Assembly (NCBI GenBank): GCA_905221605.1
Contig: CAJNDS010000569.1
Location: 151,514-215,513, forward strand
Direction: 5' to 3'
Source: Symbiodinium natans
Lineage: Eukaryota; Sar; Dinophyceae; Suessiales; Symbiodiniaceae
DNA: 64,000 nt
Below are positions 45,520-56,879 of the stretch, one piece after another (the stretch's first letter is position 1; each line of letters opens with the position of its first letter). The translations under genes were made by a program, and so were the position numbers. Under the pieces are notes generated by a model that ran no database searches, had not been told where the DNA came from, and was given only the letters and a program-made list of their open reading frames with translations.

Positions 45520-48500
45520 GGCGAGGGGCGCGTGGCGGGATGGCTGTGGGCTGAAGTCCATGGCTCCCTGCGCGGATTGCCGCTGGGAGGCCTGCAGACG
45601 TGTGCAAAAACTTGCAAGGCCGCGAACTTCTTTATGAAGGCTGCCAGTGAACATCAGACAAAATGTAGGGTGCAACCTGAGAGTTGACCTGCCCGTACCT
45701 CCTTATGCCGCGACTTCACATAGTAATTCAACCTTTTTAACAGTAACAGCCCCCACGACACTGTGCCCGACTTTTTTTCCCGACTTGCCCTGTTTCTCCC
45801 AGTATTGTTGCTGCTTGCATGTGCTGTGCCCGACAGAAAGCTTTATCCACACTCCGTGGCCTCAATCGCACGTGTCCTAAGGCCCTAGGGACGCTGGACC
45901 CACTGTGTCTCCACCATTTTTGTTTCTACCAACCGTCGTCGTCCTGAAAACCGCCTTACAGTTTGACGAGAAGCTGCATTCTAATGTGCCCGGAACAGCA
46001 GCAGCAGTGCTTTGCGAGCAGTTTCAGACACAAAAACAATTCACGGCAACTTCACTGTAGGAAAGCAAAGGTAAACAATTTAACTCAGAAGGTTCCGCAT
46101 GCCTTGGCTTGCCGCTGACAGGAAGTGGCAGGAATTCAGGTAGACTCTGCACAGGCCCTCCTGCAGCAACGCGCTGCGCTGGACATCAGCTGCAAAAGTA
46201 CATTCTTCGGCTTAAGCCAGTCGAGCTGTCTCTCCTTTGCTGTGATCTCGACTTTGTGATCTGCCTGCCTCACGGACACAGGAATCGAACACGCAATCAC
46301 GCAACCGGACAGCCTCGACGCATGATGCAACACCGCGTCAGCCAAAAGCTTTGTGCAGAGTGCTGCAGCGCACCCGCCTGAACACGATTCTGGCGCCTTT
46401 CGGGCTGGACCAGGTCACAGTTTCCTGGTCCGGAACAGCACAACCTACCGGAACAAGCATTCCCCTCCTCCTCCTCCTCCTCCCCCTCCCCCGTCATCAA
46501 TCGAAAAGCGAGCGACTTCCGGCGGTTACCTTATGAGTCACTTATGAAGGCACCTGACTTACCTTGTTCCCCAGATGTCAAACGACTGGTCGCCTTCTTG
46601 CCTGAACCTTTCGGGCATTCCTTCTACTCACTCCACACCGGAAGAATTTGAAAGAGTTCAGGTTTCAGTCGGCAAGTGGGCATTTGCACGTTCTGCTTGG
46701 GCCTTCTCGTAATCCATGTCGACGCGGCCTTCTTGCCCGGTTAGCGCTCTCTCGATCTGCGTCTTGAACTCCTAGCTTCCGAAAGGGCATTAACGATGAT
46801 GAGTCAGAAGGGCCGCAAATCTGAAATCGAAGACTGCGACGGTGCGCTGCTTCAGGCCCCCTCCCCCACGCTTCCTCCACATCTCCTTGAAAGGAGCGCG
46901 TGATTTTCCTCGTAGGCTCCTTCAGATCGTGCAACCGCGCACTGGAACAATGGTGCGGTAGAGCATCGACAAAAATCGTCACATGCGCTAAGAGCTCGTT
47001 TAGTCACACAGGGATGCGCCTCAAACCGAACTCGACCAGGCCCTCTGCCTGGCATTGTGTCCGGTGCTTATAGGCAGATGGAATCGTCGAATGTAAGCAT
47101 TGCCAAGCCGCAAACCATCGTTGCGCAGACGGAATTGGCTTTGCTAGCTGCTAGCATCTGTCAACTAGTTTTGCTCTGAACGAGATCGAGACTTTCCAGC
47201 AAAGCCCGGTGGAGCTCGACAATTAAGTTTAGCCAGAACTCACCACCCTGACACGGCCCAGAGGGGCTGAGGAAAACATACGAGGCAGAGTCCCCTTTCT
47301 CCCTGTCAGACTCTTGACATCACTGAGGCGAACCAAGAGGTAGCGGAAGCGTATGTCGAAGCCCCAGAACTGGCAAGTGCTGCGGGTGTGTCAGGTATGT
47401 AGGTTCGGAACATCGATGGTGCGTCAAGGAGTCTGTGGCTGCGCCGTTTCCCGTGTTAATGAACGGTGTTCGACTGTTCGAGAAGCAGATCAGCAGAATT
47501 GCAGAGGATACTATTGAACATGACCTTTTGATTGTACCGTTTTCAAAGTCTAAGAGGGTTGACCAACTGTTGCCAGTTGGAGCAAGAAGATCGGCCCTAA
47601 AAACATGAGCCGCGTGGTCTCGGTCAGTTGGGGCTGATTTTCCTGGTTCACAGTCTGCAGAATACTGCCCAACACTCCTCTGATTGTTCAGCTGGTCTTA
47701 GAGGTCACAAATAGGATAATTTGCAATCCGAGTCCAACATCTTCTCAGAGAACGAGCTGGATGCCAATCCACTGCTGGGGTTCCTTCGATGCTAAACAAC
47801 AAACGGACTCCCGTGCATGAAGAAGCAATCCTATGTGGCTTTGGGTACTATAATTAAGTGGTGTCGAGGAAAGCCCCAAACTCCTTGGCAAGAAGTTTGC
47901 GCTCTAGCCCTGCTTTATGATCGGCTATCAGGCCTGAAGCAGAGCTCCTACATCGTGACTTTGTGTGTTTAAACTGGCCTGGGATGCTGGCTTCGTAGGC
48001 ACCGCTGCCAGCCACAGAACGGAACTGGCACAGCAGGGACTGCGCACAACGCTAACTTTCCGGAGCCCTCAGTCCTTTCCCGCACAGCGGTCTTCACTCG
48101 GGCTGGGCCCCTTTGAAAACGGAGAGCACATGGCAAAAGCAACAACTGGGAATCGTGTTCTTACGCACACCAGACTGGGGCAAGAAAGCGCTGGCAGCTT
48201 CTGAGCTATGGCCTTGATCGTTCCAAGACGGGCCGGGGCACTGCTTGTGTCCCTGGGATGCATGCAGGTCAGGGTCACATAAGATCAGCGCACTAATTAC
48301 AGTTCACTACCTCTCGCATTCCAAGCCGCTGAAAGCGTGACATTGTACGGGGGTCTGTTGTTGGCACACCTGCACCAAGTGCCAGGCGACATGTCAGATC
48401 TATGATGAGTGCTTCGCATGCCTTGACAGGCCTTGAACTATTCGTGCCTAATTTATTAATACCTAGCCAGAAACTGAACACGTGTCATGCAGCTGAAGCG

Positions 48501-49560
48501 AGGAGCTACCAGACAACTTCGACGACCACAACATGTCCCAAAAATCTGCAAATGCAAGCAGTCCGTTTGAGTCTCAAACACGCCGGAATCTGTGCTGCAT
48601 GGGGCCCGTAAGGAACACACCATTCTTCAACCACAGCAAAGCCATTCCCCAGAATTGAGTGTTTGCATGGCGTTCTGCGAGCGATCTGGCTCCATGCAGG
48701 ACACAGTCGAGAAGTTGCTCTGGACTTCAGATGACAAGCTTCCTTCTGTCACGAGGGTGGGATTCGAGACGGCTCCTTGGAAACAATCTGACATCATGTT
48801 CTGCCGCTGAATGCGTAGCGGCACAGCGACAGAGACCATGGCAAGCATATTCGAGCACTTGCCGCACCCATCACGATGGGTTCAAAGTATGCTTGTTCAT
48901 GGTACAGTATACAGTATGTAGCCCAAGAGCCACAGGACAAATTTGGAGAGAATTGCATCTTGCAGGTTTTCCCCTTGATTCTCTCGGACACAGGGTCCCG
49001 AGCATCAGGGGGCACCTGACTTGCGTGGCTGGTGTGAATTTAATTTGCAGAGTGGAGCAGAGCCTCAGGGCTGAATATCATCCGCGGCAATCGAAACAGC
49101 GTTGGGCATCATACCCAGTGCTAGCATACGCCCCTCGAAGCACCCCCTTGCTGTGGACCATATGGCAGCATTCTGTGATATTCTGTGGAAAGAGCCACGG
49201 TCACGACCCCACGGATGCCAAAGAAAATGACCTCCCCCGAGCCGCGAGCTTCCGGTGAACAGTCACAGCAGCACTCCACATCAACAGCTTTCCATCAAAT
49301 TCCTCTAAACTCCCAAGTGTCGGCAGCCCTCTGCTGGACCGCAAGCAATCACCCAACGCCGCACACGGAGAGGGCCTGCCAGAAACGCATGCCCGGAGCT
49401 GGTGGCTCCGTCTGCTGGGATCAGCACCTGACCAAGGCTTCATCAAACATGTGCGGGACTAGGCCACAGGCTGGTGATCTTCTTGGAAAGAAAGCAGAGA
49501 CTAATCTTGCTGGGTCTCAGCTGGAATGACAGGAAGCAAAGCAGAAAAGACATCATGATC
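45520..49560. other. Region without recognisable gene
   Basis: Only short or conflicting ORFs are present (up to 199 codons, plus strand, 48659-49258), with no domain recognised. A CCT-rich tract lies at 46462-46492. Confidence 0.4.
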
Positions 49561-49775
49561 AGCCAATGTGGTGCCCATCATCACGAGGCCGAGCCTCGTC
49601 AGTAGGTCTCAGATCCTCACCACTGTGCTGTGCAAGCGTGTGCTCGACCACCACACTGCCGTCCTCCTTCGCTCTCGCAATTTGCAAATCGAAGCCGCAG
49701 CCGCCTTGCGTGTTCTCTGCTTCTTTTCAATCCCATCCATCTTTAGCTTCCTGCGATGGGCAGTCCATGGCCCAC

Positions 49776-50742
49776 CCTGTCCTCTGCCTCAGGGCAAAGC
49801 TGGCGAATTGCTGCCAGGATCACCTGGCTACAAGCGGTATCAAGGCAGATCCACACTGCTCGAAACGCACCTGCCTTTCGGTGACCTAGCGGCGCCACCC
49901 CCAGTTCACGGAGATCCTCGCGGGCCAATGCTTATGCGAGCTGCAAGCGACATCCCGCGCCAGGCAGCCTCGCTTGTTAAACGCGCCAATGTGCGGCCAT
50001 CGATGAGATTCTCGTAGAAGCTGGATAAAAACCTAGCACGGGGAGCAAAGGGGATTCGAGCTGCGCTCGTGCTCCATCAACGCTTCCTTGTTTCAACAAA
50101 GGACTGGATTGCAAGAAGGCAGTCCTGAAACCGGCCCAGCCTGGCCCAGCTGCTGGAATCGGAAGGTCCCAGCTGCCTGAGCCAAGTCGCCACTTCCTCC
50201 GCGGACCAATCGTCGAACCTCGCTTCAATACCAGCTCGTGTCTGACAACCGCGTCTACAAAGGTTTACACTTGAAAGCCCTCCATGCGAACTGTGTCCGC
50301 ACACGGTAAAGACACCAAAAACAAACAAAACACCTGGCAGAACTTGAACAAGGCAACTCGACGCCACGACCGAGGAATCAAACGCGCAGCGGGGTCAGGA
50401 GACGTGCCGAAACACAAAACTAGTCGAGGAAACGAAGCGAAGAATTACAGAATGTTCGCTTTGCACATGCGACCAAACACACCCTGCCTCAGTGATGAAG
50501 GCTGTGATGCCTCCTGCAAGCTTCAGGGCGTCCATATCGCCGCACAGAACGCTTCTTTCCAGAACTGTTGCGTCTCCAGTGGCATAGGCCAAATCGATGC
50601 TGCAGAATTTGAGGTCAAACTCCTTCTGGATCAGTCTCGTCAGCTCACGACGAGATGTGTGAGCGGCTGCATTGACATAACTTCTCTGGCCACTTGCAAG
50701 CCGAACCTCAAACTCAAGCTCCATCATCAAGGGTGCCGTCAC
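49776..50742 (-). CDS. Ubiquitin-like plus SAM-domain protein
   Basis: The 5' exon (about 50742 or ATG 50727 to 50488, donor GAG|GCAGGG) encodes a Ubl-like module: LEFEVRLASGQRSYVNAAAH, helix SRRELTRLIQKEFDL, DALKLAGGITAFI. The next exons join in frame to a complete SAM domain: about 50222-50141 (FDDWSAEEVATWLRQLG), 50020-49969 (FYENLIDGRTLARLTSE), 49916-49875 (DLRELGVAPLGHRK) and 49823-49776 (VILAAIRQLCPEAEDR). Introns use GC or GT donors with repeated GCGAG or CCAG at both ends. SAM domains mediate homo- or hetero-oligomerisation and sometimes RNA binding. That Ubl and SAM belong to one transcript is inferred from strand, spacing and open ends. A further downstream exon near 49.6-49.7 kb (DLQIARAKEDGSVVVEHTLA) is possible. 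Confidence 0.78.
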
Positions 50743-50901
50743 CGACTCCTCTTGGTGAGGTCTGAAAAAGGTCCTGTCCTTGGCAGGTGCGTGGGCCTCT
50801 GTACCTGTTGGGACCCCCTCATGGTCCAGGAACTATATATAAAATTCTCAGAACGATATATAAACTGTCCCAGCAAAAGGTTTGCAATCGTGCCATAAAG
50901 T

Positions 50902-50982
50902 CCGGAACCGCTCGGAACCGTTCTGGACTATACGTAAACCCGATCTTTAAAAATAGTTCGGAACGGTTCCGAACGGTTCCGG
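50902..50982. repeat. Hairpin-forming inverted repeat, 30-bp arms
   Basis: Arms 50902-50931 and 50953-50982 are reverse complements at 27 of 30 positions around a 21-nt loop; two of the three differences would be G-U pairs in RNA. Each arm itself contains two copies of ggaaccg/cggttcc. A related imperfect palindrome (atagtccagacc...ggactat) occurs at about 51054-51092. Confidence 0.85.
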
Positions 50983-51664
50983 ACCAGTTTTCACCACTGT
51001 GGGGCTTCAATTGGCGACCCTGAAGTGTGCGACGGTGCCTTGCTGCACAGTTATAAATAGTCCAGACCAATTCCGAGCGGTCCCGGACTATTTCTAAACA
51101 GTTTGGGCGACTTTGTATGCCCTCGACAGAGACCCCCACACACAAAGAGGCCATGTACCCCCCATCATCTTAGGTTTTCTGCAAAAGGCGGGCTGCGCCC
51201 GAAAGAGACCCGGAGGCAACGACCAAAACAAGCAGGCCCCAGCGTAAGATCACTTCAAGAGAATTAATTACTGTACTCAAACAAAAAGGGGGACCCCGAG
51301 AACGTCCAAGTACCCCCCAGGCCCGCTTTTACCAATAGCACCGAATATTTTCTATGTTCTTTCATTAGCGAAGAGAATTCTAGTAATGTTGCAGGCACGC
51401 AGGAACTGACTCATTACATGGTTAAACTATGTTCCAGCACTGGATTCACTTCGTCATGCGGTTCGCTCGTGAAACTGAATCCAACAATGAACAAGACGGA
51501 GCGAGAGTCTCGAAGAAGTACACGGTCGATCACCCATTCATTCCTTATAAAAAAATCCGGGACGTGAGGACACGACAAATAAGAATGCGAAACAAATATG
51601 AAAACCGAAAACCTGCTATCAGCCAGAGATTGAAGATTACAGGATTTGGGATGTCGAAACAGTA

Positions 51665-51900
51665 CTACGTGGCATAGCCCTTTTGCGCAGAATAGGTGAT
51701 ACGCTGCCTGGCTTTGTGGCACAGCTGCCTCTTTGCCTGCGACAGGTCTGGGCCAGAGCCGCTGCGGATTCCGCCCTTGCCGGCCAGATAGCCAAGTGGC
51801 TGCCTTTGCTCCTGCTCGCCGTGCGCAAATGCGCAGGCCACACCCCTGCGGCACACACCTTGCGCGTGTGCACGCCCTTATAAGCAAGTTGCAAGCATGG
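51665..51900 (-). pseudogene. Decayed CCCH zinc-finger exon (type A)
   Basis: The minus strand reads VCRRGVACAFAHGEQEQRQP, matching the type-A CCCH exons at 58.5 and 59.3 kb (CTYAHGExEQRQPLG). The first half with the first Cys is in another frame (GVHTRKVC), so the finger is broken by a frameshift. Confidence 0.55.
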
Positions 51901-52332
51901 TTGTCGAGCTTGGGCGGATGCATCATCATTGGGCGGATGCATCATCATCCTCACCACTTTCATCCGGCGCTGGCGTGAGTGCTGGCACCTGTATATTGAG
52001 ATTGTTGTAGGAATAATAGAAGTACTGGAATGAATTTAGCTCATAACGTTCATCCAACTTCTCCGGATTTTTGTCCATAACGTTCTAGCGGATACAAAGT
52101 GAGCTCGATTGTCCCGAGAAGATACCATGATGATAGCGTGCATTTATAAAAAAATGTTACGGGCTACAAACTAAGGGAAAAGCGGCAGTTCTGCACTTGA
52201 GCGAACGGGACGGAGTCTGACCGAGCAAGAGCGCCGTTTGGACCCAAAACAAGCGCTGCAGCCAACAGCCGCACCCAGCTGCGTACAGCTACCTCTTATC
52301 CTAGCTGAAACAAAGGGTGAAGGGAGATCGAC

Positions 52333-52480
52333 TTGAGGATTTGATAGTCCGTCAAGATAACGGATTTCGAGCGAGTGCACGAATCTACAACCGTCTTCTG
52401 GCCGCCCAAACGGCAACACACAGCAGCAACCGCAACGCCTTTCAAACAAATTCTGAGTCCCAGGCATAGAGAATTGCACC
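52333..52480 (-). CDS. Possible CCCH-Ubl exon, divergent
   Basis: The segment GRPEDGCRFVHSLEIRYLDG and LSNPQ ends at a GT donor (52332). The GCRFVHS part resembles the end of a CCCH finger and LEIRYLDGL the first strand of a Ubl, the same junction as in the 28.4-28.8 kb exon. The earlier cysteines have unusual spacing, so the finger may not be functional. Confidence 0.35.
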
Positions 52481-52619
52481 ACGAGCACTATGCTCCTGAT
52501 TCTCGCTGGATGAGGAGGGTGCCCTGAGTGCAGCAGCACCACTCTTTTGCTCGCGCAAATCTGGTCGCAGTTTTGGAAAGTCTTCTGCATCATGAATAGT
52601 TATAGCCTTTGCTGCAAAG

Positions 52620-53440
52620 CAAGGCCTGTGGCGGAAGGGGCTCTGTGTCCAGGGGTTGGGTCCAGAAGGGTTGCCGACCAGTTGCTACGATCTCCATGAT
52701 CTACAGCAATGGGCGTGCAATGTGGGCCGCTAGCTGTTTTCTGCCACTTGCCCCGCTTTGGTGCAGGAGCGGAAGACGATATGGGCGAACCGTGCCCGAC
52801 TTGCGCCACTTGCCCCATGCAGACCTGCCCCGCCCCCGTCACTCTGTGACCTCGGAGAGGTGGTGGAATTGGGCGGTGCAAATGCGGCAAGTGGGGCTCC
52901 AGCCACAGGTCTGCCTCAAAGCCCTCAAACCCAGCCCAATTTTGGGCAGACGAGGAGTGGAGAGTGTGAGGGACAATGTGCGAGAAAGTGGAGGGGCGGG
53001 CCAGCAGCAAAAGGAAAGTCGAAGGGGGGAAGGAGAAGGAAAAGGAAACTGGGACCCATCGTCTGCCTCAACGACAACCCAGTTTGAGGCAGACTCGTGG
53101 TTGAGGCGAGCATGGGGCAAGCCGGGTTGTGCCACCTGCCCCCACCGCTTGCCCCACGCGCCCCACCTGCCTCATGTTCAATGGTGCGGCTTGGCCCTAG
53201 CCACAAGTCTGCCTCAAAGACAGCTTGTGGTTGGGTCAGAGCCTGCCCCGCTCTGCCTCATATCACAGACCGGTCTGCGGCAGAATTGTGGTAGGTCAGA
53301 GCCTGCACCCTTACTGTTCAAGCCATGAGGCAAGCGAGGCAAGTGGGTGAATGGGGCAAGTGAGGCAAGTGGGGCCAACGTCGATTATTAGCTCTTCCGG
53401 AAAAGCAAGCGGGGCAAGTGGAGCAATGTCAATTACTGGT
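52620..53440. repeat. GGGGCAAGTG minisatellite region
   Basis: Many degenerate copies of ggggcaagtg or its complement cacttgcccc occur over ~800 bp, densest at 53330-53420 (gaggcaagtgggtgaatggg), mixed with repeated tctgcctcaaa units. ORFs here are artefacts. Confidence 0.85.
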
Positions 53441-53693
53441 GGCCGTGGGCGCCCGCAATGCTCCAGAGCCTACCGCTCGCATCACAGGATACGCAGATGC
53501 CAAACCAAGGCGACACAGAAACTGAACAAAAGACGAGACAGCAGGAGGCAGCAGCTCAGAGAGAAATCCTGCCTTTTTTACTTCCCTGGGTTCAAGTAGA
53601 GTCTAAGGAAAGGATGCAGAAATGAATGTGGGGCGGATGCCGGTCAGGCAAGTAACAGACGTCGAACGGAAAACTGAAAAGTAGTACTCATAT

Positions 53694-53717
53694 AAATGTA
53701 TATATATATATATATGT
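53694..53717. repeat. (TA)n microsatellite
   Basis: A short TATATA run. Confidence 0.93.
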
Positions 53718-53756
53718 CTACTAAACTACCGAGCATCCTACTAGTTGCAGTCTGAC

Positions 53757-53792
53757 CATCATCATCATCATCATTATCATCATCATCATCAT
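53757..53792. repeat. (ATC)n microsatellite
   Basis: About twelve ATC/ATT triplets. Confidence 0.93.
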
Positions 53793-53845
53793 CCCAGACT
53801 ACCTGCCCCATCTACTGCATCTACCACCCGGTCGTGAGGCACGAC

Positions 53846-54484
53846 TCAGCTCCATGCCTGGAACTGGGCAGTCATCTTTCCATCTTTGCAGCAGAGCTTT
53901 TGGATTGGAACTCCCAATTGCTGCCGCGTCAATTCAAGCACTTCCTTGATAGACATGCCAGCTTGTACTGCCTTGGTCGTCTGCGTCTCGAATAGCGACT
54001 CCAGTACTTCTTTAGCCGAGGTGTCCTGACCTTCTGTTGCGCTCGACCGTGGATGCAGTGGATGCCGCAGCACTACTACAGGGCCAAAGATAAACTGCAT
54101 CGCATGGCGTGCCATGTGCTCTGCTGTCCAACCCTCTGCAAGATGGTTGCGCTTGAGCTTCCTGCCTTGCTTGAGCATCCTGCCTTTCGTCACCAGCACC
54201 AAGATGATATACTGCTGCTGGTCGTCAGTCAGGATCTCTACGCCAGAAGCGATCTCCTCAACTTTCGGCTCCCACACCGGCTCCGGCTCCTGTGGAAAGA
54301 ACACTCCGGCAGGGAGGGCCCGGAGCAATCCGGCAGAACTGCTTCCCTCATCGATCTCGTGTCGCCAGTCGACCTGGAGCAGTCCGGCAAGATTGCTTTC
54401 CTCATCAATCTCCCGTCGCCAATCAAAGCCGACCTCTGTGAGGCCGCCATCCTCGTTGATGCACACGCCTCGGACCACGACCAT
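53846..54484 (-). CDS. Protein with internal repeat and C-terminal Ubl-like segment
   Basis: A 212-codon ORF. Residues ~15-55 contain two copies of a short repeat, DWRREIDEESNLAGLLQ and DWRHEIDEGSSSAGLLR. The middle (EPVWEPKVEEIASGVEILTD, YIILVLVTKGRMLKQGRKLK) is unassigned. The end, SIKEVLELTRQQLGVPIQKL then CCKDGKM, has the helix and following strand of the Ubl domains in this window (compare VRDVKHAAEEKLGVQIARLI at 36.5 kb). It lies 0.9 kb downstream of the 55.3 kb TIR exon on the same strand and may be its continuation. Confidence 0.5.
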   Translation of the reverse strand: MVVVRGVCINEDGGLTEVGFDWRREIDEESNLAGLLQVDWRHEIDEGSSSAGLLRALPAGVFFPQEPEPVWEPKVEEIASGVEILTDDQQQYIILVLVTKGRMLKQGRKLKRNHLAEGWTAEHMARHAMQFIFGPVVVLRHPLHPRSSATEGQDTSAKEVLESLFETQTTKAVQAGMSIKEVLELTRQQLGVPIQKLCCKDGKMTAQFQAWS

Positions 54485-55348
54485 GGCGAAACTACGAAGA
54501 TCGTTGCCGTACTGAGAAAGTTTTGCAATTGGGGCGCAATGTCATTCCCGACCCATGAACTATCACGAAGATAATACTGTATGCACATCCTGCTGAGGGC
54601 AGATGCGGCACGCCGCGATGCACATGCAAGCAATCCCTTAAGTGGACCCTCTTGACTATGCCTCGGCTACCACTCCCGGAGATTTGGAAGACACCCCAAG
54701 ATGCCTACGACACTTGGAAACGTGTCTTTTGAAGTGAACCCCCTGGGAAGGTGGGATGCTTTGAAGCGCAGCGGCCAGATCTCATGAGCACAGCAACTTT
54801 CCTCTTCTTAGGGGGCCAGAACGCCGGAATCAGGCGGGTACGCCAGAACTTGGGTGTGTACGCTTTTTCTTGGGGTCTCATAACGCTTTTCTACGCTCCA
54901 ATTTCGAGTTCTTCGGGATAGGTACGGCTATGGTTTTCTTTGGGGGGGGAATTGTAGGGGCATTCTGTGGAAGATCAATGCAAAGTCAGCCAGCTTCTGT
55001 CCGCCACATGTCTTGCAAGCAGCACCCAGGCAGCAGCTCAGCAAGGGCAGCTCATGTGGATCACCGCCTGATACGCTTGGCAGCCGGCTTCGAACCCTCT
55101 ACACATATCTTGTATAACCCCTCAACCTTACGCTCCAGCACGTTCGTCGCCGAATACTGACTGAAGAGCGGATGCCTGTGCCAAATCTTCGAGCCGAGGA
55201 GTCCAGCCTCTGTTCGCCCCTCCCCTTTCAACTCATCTGCTGCAGTCATCAGCAGACGCTTGGCCACCATAGCTGCGCTGTGTTACACCCTTCCGCACCT
55301 CGAGGTGCAAGATAGAGCATGCAGAATATGAAAGTAGACCCCTCAAGG

Positions 55349-55804
55349 CTATCGGGGTCTCCGCAGCCTCTTCGCAACTTTTTCGGCAATCTGCTCATCA
55401 GACACGCCAACGCAGTCTTCCCGAGTAAGGCCCATGTGCAGCACCTTTCTGACGAGAGCCTCCGCATCCTCATGCTTGGGTTGCGGGGGATACACCTCCG
55501 ACATCTTCAGCGGCATGATCTCGATCCCGTTTGCATGGGCAAATCGAAGCTCTTCGTATGTTGCCCACGGATTGCCGGTGCACTCGCCGTAGTCTTCCGT
55601 ACAAAACGCCACAAACACCCCCTTCCTCTTCAAGGTCCTGAGAAGATACCTGTCGACGATCTTCCCAAAGTCTTCGGGACTGCCCTCCACAATGCACACG
55701 TCATAGCCGCGCCCTCTCAGTATGCTGCACACGTTCCGGGCGACCTGCTCCACCGGGCCCTTGTCAAAGCGCAGGCTGACGAATGCAAGCCGTGGCCCAG
55801 CATC
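55349..55804 (-). CDS. TIR-like domain exon (family member 4)
   Basis: From acceptor TTGCAG|G (55805-55807) to a stop, ~151 residues nearly identical to the 40.6 kb exon: PRLAFVSLRF, YDVCIVEGSPEDFGKIVDRY, GVFVAFCTEDYGECTG, ATYEELRFAHANGIEIMPLK, MSEVYPPQPKHEDAEALVRK. Conserved TYEEL Glu. The open frame continues upstream of the acceptor into a Ser/Leu-rich stretch that is probably intron. Confidence 0.62.
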   Translation of the reverse strand, partial: DAGPRLAFVSLRFDKGPVEQVARNVCSILRGRGYDVCIVEGSPEDFGKIVDRYLLRTLKRKGVFVAFCTEDYGECTGNPWATYEELRFAHANGIEIMPLKMSEVYPPQPKHEDAEALVRKVLHMGLTREDCVGVSDEQIAEKVAKRLRRPR

Positions 55805-56790
55805 CTGCAACAGGGGGTGTGAGCCTGATTGATGAGGAAAACACAGCCCAGTGGCCCGAAACGCCCTGATGATGCACAGCGACAGGTTGAACAAACAAAT
55901 GTTTCGGTTTGCGCTGCATTCTCTCCCGTCTGAGAGTTCTGCTAGACAGACCGATCTCCTAACCCAGCTGCTTATCAGCATAGTGTGATGACGGAACGAA
56001 TGAATCGCTGTGGGCGTCTTCCGAACCTGTCTGTATTACCCGAACATGCGCCTGCGAATGTTCTGGTGAAGTGGGCTCCGAGAGCGCCTGCAAGGGCCAG
56101 TGCTGTCGCATGATCTGACATGTCTGCAACGCTGAAATTGTGCCCTCGCAAAACACGCGCAACAAAGGGAATCAGGATCGCCGACTGCTGCTGCAGACAC
56201 ATTTGAAGCACCACCTCCACGCCACACTGACACTTGAACCTTGACGGCTTCTACAATGTGTGCTAGTAGCTGCTAGTATGCCCTGCACCCGACAGTGCGG
56301 AGAAGATTGGAAACGAGAAGTTAAACAAAAATCAGCTTCCGGCAGGGGAGCGGTCTTGACATGTCTTGACCATGGAGGGAGTTTGGGAATTTGGGATGTT
56401 TGGGATCAGGATGCGAAAGGATGTCGGCCATGCGTTCAGATTTGTCAAGGCGGGGGGTCTACGGAACAGGAACAGCCATGCGGACTCTTCAACCCACCCC
56501 AAGGCTCGAACCATGTAACCCACGAGCCCGAGTTTCCTGCTCTTTTTGGATGGCCTCGGCCAGCGAGAGCGCCGAGCCCGGAGCGGGATCCGAACCATGT
56601 TCTTCTCGCCGAGCCTTGCATTTCTGGCAAACCAAAACAAAGCTGGGCTTCCAAAGTGGGAAAACAATCCTTCGCTTAAGGCACTCCCCACTGCCTTTGA
56701 AGAACCAAAGGTGTTCATACTGTGTTCATGCAGGTTGACAAAGATCACTCGCCCCCGGCCCTCCCTACCCCAAACGAAGCTCCAACAAGT

Positions 56791-56830
56791 GCCTGGCCTT
56801 GTACTGGCGGACGAATGCCTGAACGCAGCA
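56791..56830. repeat. Dispersed short repeat related to the duplication edge
   Basis: ccttgtactggcggacgaa plus cctgaacgcagcag resembles ccttgt(g/a)ccggcggacgaaaacctgggcg at 24932-24958 and 42127-42153. Confidence 0.7.
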
Positions 56831-56879
56831 GTTCGTCACGCTGACCCTTCATATTTACAGCCCAAATTGAACTGACCAT

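Noticed and set aside
46258-46345. tRNA-like TTCGATTCC box on the minus strand
   Set aside because: The surrounding bases do not form a 5-bp T stem or a 7-bp acceptor stem, and no A box lies at the right distance.
55075-55110. GGGTTCGAAGCC tRNA-like motif (minus strand)
   Set aside because: No matching T stem or acceptor stem.
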